Source of the DNA: an uncultured Parafilimonas sp.
Lineage (GTDB): Bacteria; Bacteroidota; Bacteroidia; Chitinophagales; Chitinophagaceae
DNA length: 26,468 bases
Assembly: GCA_937892395.1 (NCBI GenBank)
Contig: CALAGJ010000101.1
Location: 1 to 26,468, forward strand
Reading direction: 5' to 3'
Shown here: piece after piece, positions 24,401-26,468 of the stretch
Layout of the letters: each line of letters opens with the position of its first letter
Numbering within the stretch: the stretch's first letter is position 1
Notes under the pieces: generated by a model
The model's input: only the letters and a program-made list of their open reading frames with translations
Database searches by the model: none
Told to the model about the DNA's origin: nothing
Program-made: the position numbers and the translations under genes

Positions 24401-24518
24401 AGCCTGTATCCGCAGTTTCAAAAGGAAGGTCTTCTTTAAACTCATCTTTAGCATCCTGCTGAAAAGCAGCTGTTTGCTTTAATTCTCCGAAACTTTTCCA
24501 GTATTTTTTTTGACTCAT
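21402..24518 (-). CDS. actB: Alternative complex III fused molybdopterin-like/iron-sulfur subunit ActB
   Basis: 1038 residues. An N-terminal extension (KYWKSFGELKQTAAFQQDAK) precedes a Tat motif, RRDFLKYLGFSTTAAAIAAS at about residue 48; this extended variant is known for Bacteroidota MoCo/4Fe-4S proteins. The large middle part resembles a molybdopterin oxidoreductase; in characterised ACIII this domain carries no molybdenum. The C-terminal quarter is ferredoxin-like, with Cys motifs CIGCGACVVACN (about residue 779), CQHCDNAPCENVCP (about 836), CIGTRYCANNCP (about 868), and CSFCVQRL (about 941) with CQQSCP. The Thr in the third motif replaces a Cys and fits the single 3Fe-4S cluster known in ACIII. 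It transfers electrons from quinol to the hemes on the periplasmic face. Confidence 0.94.
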   Translation of the reverse strand: MSQKKYWKSFGELKQTAAFQQDAKDEFKEDLPFETADTGLLSGNTPRRDFLKYLGFSTTAAAIAASCEIPVKKAIPLVNRPEEYIPGVAKYYATTWSQDGDAVSIIAKVRDGRPIKIEGNTDSPITKGGTSARVQASVLDLYDMYRLRYPAIAGKEVTFEAIDKEIAGEMAKLGAKPIVILSSTINSPSSLAAIRQFQEKYIGTRHIVYDADSKSGMLMANEATFGKRALPGYRFDNAKAIISLGADFLGTWVSPIEFAAQYAKGRKIDAKHPSMSRHIQFESVLSMTGSNADERFLHAPSETGAVALALYNAVNGNSNNGLDKKLAEGIAKAAKELKEHAGAALVVCGSNDTNIQIIVNAINASVGAYGSTIDWSVTNNSRVGIDVDMANLISEMKSGTIGGLFVVDANPAYTWYDTKAFSDAVKNVGFSVSFSSKADETQQLCKYSLPTNHFLESWGDAEPVSGHYSLLQPTIFPLFKTRQWQDSLMKWSGSTTDYLGYLKQYWSGILGGEAAWDNALQAGVIHPSVASIVSGSTFNNTALSGAMSAIGASKKSGKIEIQLYQKIAMGVGQGASNPWLQEMPDPVTRATWDNYAIVSPAMAKSLLDIDLADSGQSDAYEVNPEKKVIEIKANGVSKKLPVVIIPGTHSNTIGIALGYGRTPKIGKTAEGSGEDVFPFTNMSGQTISYATVGEASVVDNETYIVAMVQTHGSYDTPQGKRVEVMKELTLGQFTKDPNEIIEEREHELKPWGGIENFETQGTIYGSYDKPGIQWGMSVDLNSCIGCGACVVACNAENNISVVGKNEVKRFHDMHWMRIDRYFSGDMENPDVVFQPMMCQHCDNAPCENVCPVAATNHSSEGLNQMTYNRCIGTRYCANNCPYKVRRFNWADYSGADSFPANQQAQVASGELNAVVGVMNDDLTRMVLNPDVTVRSRGVIEKCSFCVQRLQEGKLNAKKASRPLEDGDIKVACQQSCPTNAIVFGNSNSKKSAVSVDREDNKQRVFYSLEPVHTLPNVNYLAKVRHKETGAEAAEAHHG

Positions 24519-24528
24519 AAACCGATTT

Positions 24529-24541
24529 TCTCCTTAGGAGA
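24529..24541 (-). promoter_or_regulatory. Palindrome with Shine-Dalgarno-like AAGGAGA ahead of actB
   Basis: On the minus strand TCTCCTAAGGAGA can form a short hairpin with 5-6 bp. Its 3' arm AAGGAGA is a full Shine-Dalgarno match about 10-11 bases before the actB ATG. Good Shine-Dalgarno sequences are rare in this group and absent before the other genes here. Confidence 0.4.
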
Positions 24542-24577
24542 TTTTTATTATAAATAAATTACTGAATCCACGTATTA

Positions 24578-25792
24578 TTAATAATGACATTTCTGACATT
24601 CTGTACCACCTATGGCTTCTACAGATACACTATCCATTTCGCCCTTTTTGATAGCGTCGTGGTATTTTTCATATATACTATAAAATCCATTTTCTGTAAA
24701 CTTCACATTTGACTCACGGTGGCAATTGATACACCAGCCCATACTTAGATTGCTGAACTGATACACTTCGTCCATTTTTTGTATTTCACCATGACAGGTT
24801 TGACAAGCTACTTTGCCTGCTACAACGTGCTGACTATGGTTGAAATAAACATGATCTGGCAGGTTGTGTATTTTTACCCATTCTACAGGTTTAGCTTTTG
24901 CTGGGTCCCAAGTTTGGCCAGACTCAAAACCAGCGTACTTATATAATTTTTGGATTTCTGCTGTGCCATTTACTTCTTTACCATCGGCAGTATAAAGCTT
25001 CTCATTACCCTTGTATTCGTTAATGGCCATGTGGCAATTCATACATATATTCAGAGAAGGAATATTAGAGTGTTTACCTGCCTGAGCACCTCCATGGCAA
25101 TATAAACAACTTATTTGATTGACACCAGCGTGTACTTTGTGAGAGTAAAATATGGGCTGTTCCGGTTGATAGTTTTGCATACGCCCCAATCCGATAGCAC
25201 CATCTACTGTCCAATAGCCTCCAAGTAAGAAAAGTGCCAATATAGCCATTGTGATATATGTCTTATTTTTCCAAACAGGAATGGGTTCCAACGCTGGTGT
25301 GCCCTCCTTGTCATCGGCCATTTTGCGCAAACTACCATTTACTTGTAAAAGTGTAAATGATACAACTGCGAGTATTAGAGTGAGTATGCCGTAGAGTAAC
25401 GTATTATCGGACTCAGATCCTGCTTCAGTAGTAGCAACCACTGCTCCACCTGCATCTGGAAGTGGCACTGAATTGATATAGGCAACTATTGCGTCGATTT
25501 CTTTTTCTGCTAATGCCGGAAAGGCTGTCATTAAAACGCCATTATACTGCACTTTTAGGTCGGCAGTATATTTGTTTGTCTTCATAAATCCCGCAGGATT
25601 ATGAATCCAAGCATACAACTGCTTACGGTCGCTCCACGGACCCCTGCCCTCAAGCCCAGCAAGTGCCGGGCCGGTCAACTTTTTATGAACAGCATGACAA
25701 CTGGCACAGTTTGCAGAAAAAAGAGCCTTACCGTCTTGCGCAGAAGTATATCCGGAAAAAGCTAAAAAAAATAAAAAAAATCAGTTTGGCAT
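24578..25792 (-). CDS. actA: Alternative complex III multiheme cytochrome subunit ActA, with a stop codon in the signal peptide
   Basis: About 404 codons. From the only nearby ATG (25790-25792) the frame reads M-P-N, then TGA (25781-25783), then FFLFFLAFSGYTSAQDGKAL and the full protein. No start codon of any usual kind lies between the TGA and the first heme motif; the next, a TTG at 25678, would lose signal peptide and heme. Domains: signal peptide; class I cytochrome c (CASCH at residues 29-33, possible Met ligand in GVLMTAFP); two membrane helices (LLYGILTLILAVVSFTLLQV; YITMAILALFLLGGYW); then five CxxCH sites: CLYCH, CMNCH, CQTCH, CINCH and CQKCH. That gives six hemes in total. It is the periplasmic electron-transfer subunit and first gene of the operon, 59 bases before actB. 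The TGA may be a sequencing or assembly error or a real mutation. Confidence 0.85.
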
Positions 25793-25812
25793 GATTTTGT
25801 ATTATATATTTG
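25785..25812 (+). promoter_or_regulatory. Candidate promoter of the CTD-only mini-protein
   Basis: TTTG (25785-25788) and TATATTTG (25805-25812, exact TAnnTTTG) are separated by 16 bases, a little shorter than usual. The -7 element ends 19 bases before the ATG. The TTTG falls inside the first codons of the divergent actA, so the two genes share a 39-base control region. Confidence 0.5.
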
Positions 25813-25831
25813 TAATTAAGTTGGATAGATT

Positions 25832-26185
25832 ATGAAAGTAAAACTACTCTTTATGTTACTTTTTGCAGGGTTTGTGAGTTCCGTTAACGCGGGAGATTTA
25901 AACGGTGCATTTGCTCCCGGGGAAGGTTCAGGAAACCCTGTGGTACTAGGCCAGAACTATCCTAATCCGGCTAAAAGTAAAACTGATATTACTTTTGAGT
26001 TTTCTACCGGTCAAGGTGTAATTCGTATCTACAACGTACTTGGAAAGTTGGTTGAAGAAATCATTGTTTCAAGTGAAAAAAAGATGATTACCTTAGATGT
26101 TTCCGACTATCAAGAAGGTATTTATTTATATACTATTGAGGCTGATGGACAAAAAATTACCCATCGCATGACAGTTAGAAAGTAA
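25832..26185 (+). CDS. Secreted mini-protein made almost only of a T9SS type A sorting domain
   Basis: 117 residues. A Sec signal peptide (MKVKLLFMLLFAGFVSSVNA, about 20 residues) is followed by a short Gly/Pro/Ser-containing linker. From GQNYPNPAKSKTDITFEF onward a complete type A C-terminal sorting domain follows, through VIRIYNVLGKLVEE and YQEGIYLYTIEADGQKITHR to MTVRK. There is no room for a cargo domain. It should be exported by Sec and could be recognised by the type IX machinery, but what it delivers is unclear; a role as a small surface, decoy or structural protein is speculation. It is divergent from actA (39 bases between start codons) and converges with mgtE (18 bases between stops). 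Confidence 0.8.
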   Translation: MKVKLLFMLLFAGFVSSVNAGDLNGAFAPGEGSGNPVVLGQNYPNPAKSKTDITFEFSTGQGVIRIYNVLGKLVEEIIVSSEKKMITLDVSDYQEGIYLYTIEADGQKITHRMTVRK

Positions 26186-26203
26186 TTTCTGCTTCTAACT
26201 TAT

Positions 26204-26468
26204 TCACAATAACATTCCGGCAATCGTAAAGTAAAGAAATAACCCTACAAGGTCATTGGTTGTGGTTATAAATGGTCCCGTAGCTAAAGCCGGGTCAACC
26301 TTAAATCTTTCTAAAATCAGTGGAATTAAGGTGCCTATAATTGAGGCAAAAATTATAACGGATAATAAGGCAATACTTACCACTCTTGCAATATCTATGG
26401 GGCTTCCAATTATGGCTGAATATCCAAGAAGCAACCCTGAACAAACCAATCCATTAATTAGCGCTACA
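26204..26468 (-). CDS. mgtE: MgtE-type magnesium transporter, C-terminal end (partial)
   Basis: The last 87 codons of a gene that begins beyond the right edge. Reading from the edge: VALINGLVCSGLLLGYS, then a helix with VVSIALLSVIIFASIIGTLI, then PLILERFKVDPALATGPFITTTND and a final helix ending in GMLL. The motif D-PA-A-GPF-TT-ND is the hallmark of the last membrane segments of MgtE, where Asp and Asn-Asp line the ion path. The cytoplasmic N and CBS domains are outside the window. It takes up Mg2+ (or Co2+) across the inner membrane. Confidence 0.9.
   Translation of the reverse strand, partial: VALINGLVCSGLLLGYSAIIGSPIDIARVVSIALLSVIIFASIIGTLIPLILERFKVDPALATGPFITTTNDLVGLFLYFTIAGMLL

Noticed and set aside
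25678..25680. TTG as the true start of actA
   Set aside because: It lies after the first CxxCH heme site and would remove the signal peptide, leaving a cytochrome without export.
25781..25783. TGA recoding (selenocysteine or an altered genetic code) in actA
   Set aside because: TGA ends the FMN reductase gene and the T9SS remnant normally, and no selenocysteine-like hairpin follows; mutation or sequence error is simpler.

Overview
The window reads as chromosomal DNA of an AT-rich member of the Bacteroidota, most likely near Chitinophagales. Support for this: two Omp28-type lipoproteins, type IX secretion (T9SS) sorting domains, the L28-L33-DUF4295 ribosomal cluster, an alternative complex III (ACIII) operon followed by cytochrome oxidase genes, almost no Shine-Dalgarno sequences, and several TAnnTTTG promoter elements. 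I see no insertion sequence, prophage, CRISPR array, tRNA or rRNA gene. Assignments are by recognition of motifs and families, not by database search.

Layout. 1-3131 (minus strand) is a small accessory block: the start of a cut-off secreted protein, two tandem Omp28-like thioredoxin-fold lipoproteins separated by a terminator, and the decayed remnant of a T9SS cargo protein. 3349-8185 (plus strand) holds an ABC ATPase and a TolC-like outer membrane protein without permease or adaptor, recF, the ribosomal genes rpmB-rpmG-DUF4295 closed by a clear terminator, and a small secreted OB-fold protein. 8280-11480 (minus strand) is a probable stress or lipid module: FMN reductase, two YceI proteins (one lipoprotein, one cytoplasmic), a MarR regulator with similar palindromic sites on both sides of its gene, and a sterol-desaturase-type hydroxylase. 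11502-14299 (minus) carries frr, a WecA/MraY-like sugar-phosphate transferase and heme O synthase.

14371-25792 (minus strand) is the respiratory core: actA-B-C-D-E-F (quinol oxidation and electron transfer to cytochrome c or oxidase) followed directly by oxidase subunits II and I and a strong terminator. Heme O synthase, which makes the heme A precursor for that oxidase, lies just beyond it. Oxidase subunits III and IV are not in the window. The window ends with a CTD-only T9SS mini-protein divergent from actA, and the C-terminal end of an MgtE-type magnesium transporter.

The points most worth checking are: the actA reading frame, which has an in-frame TGA at codon 4 of an otherwise excellent signal peptide; the CTD-only mini-protein divergent from it; the paired MarR-type operators, one of them placed between the two promoter elements of marR; and terminator hairpins placed about 20 bases ahead of two downstream genes.
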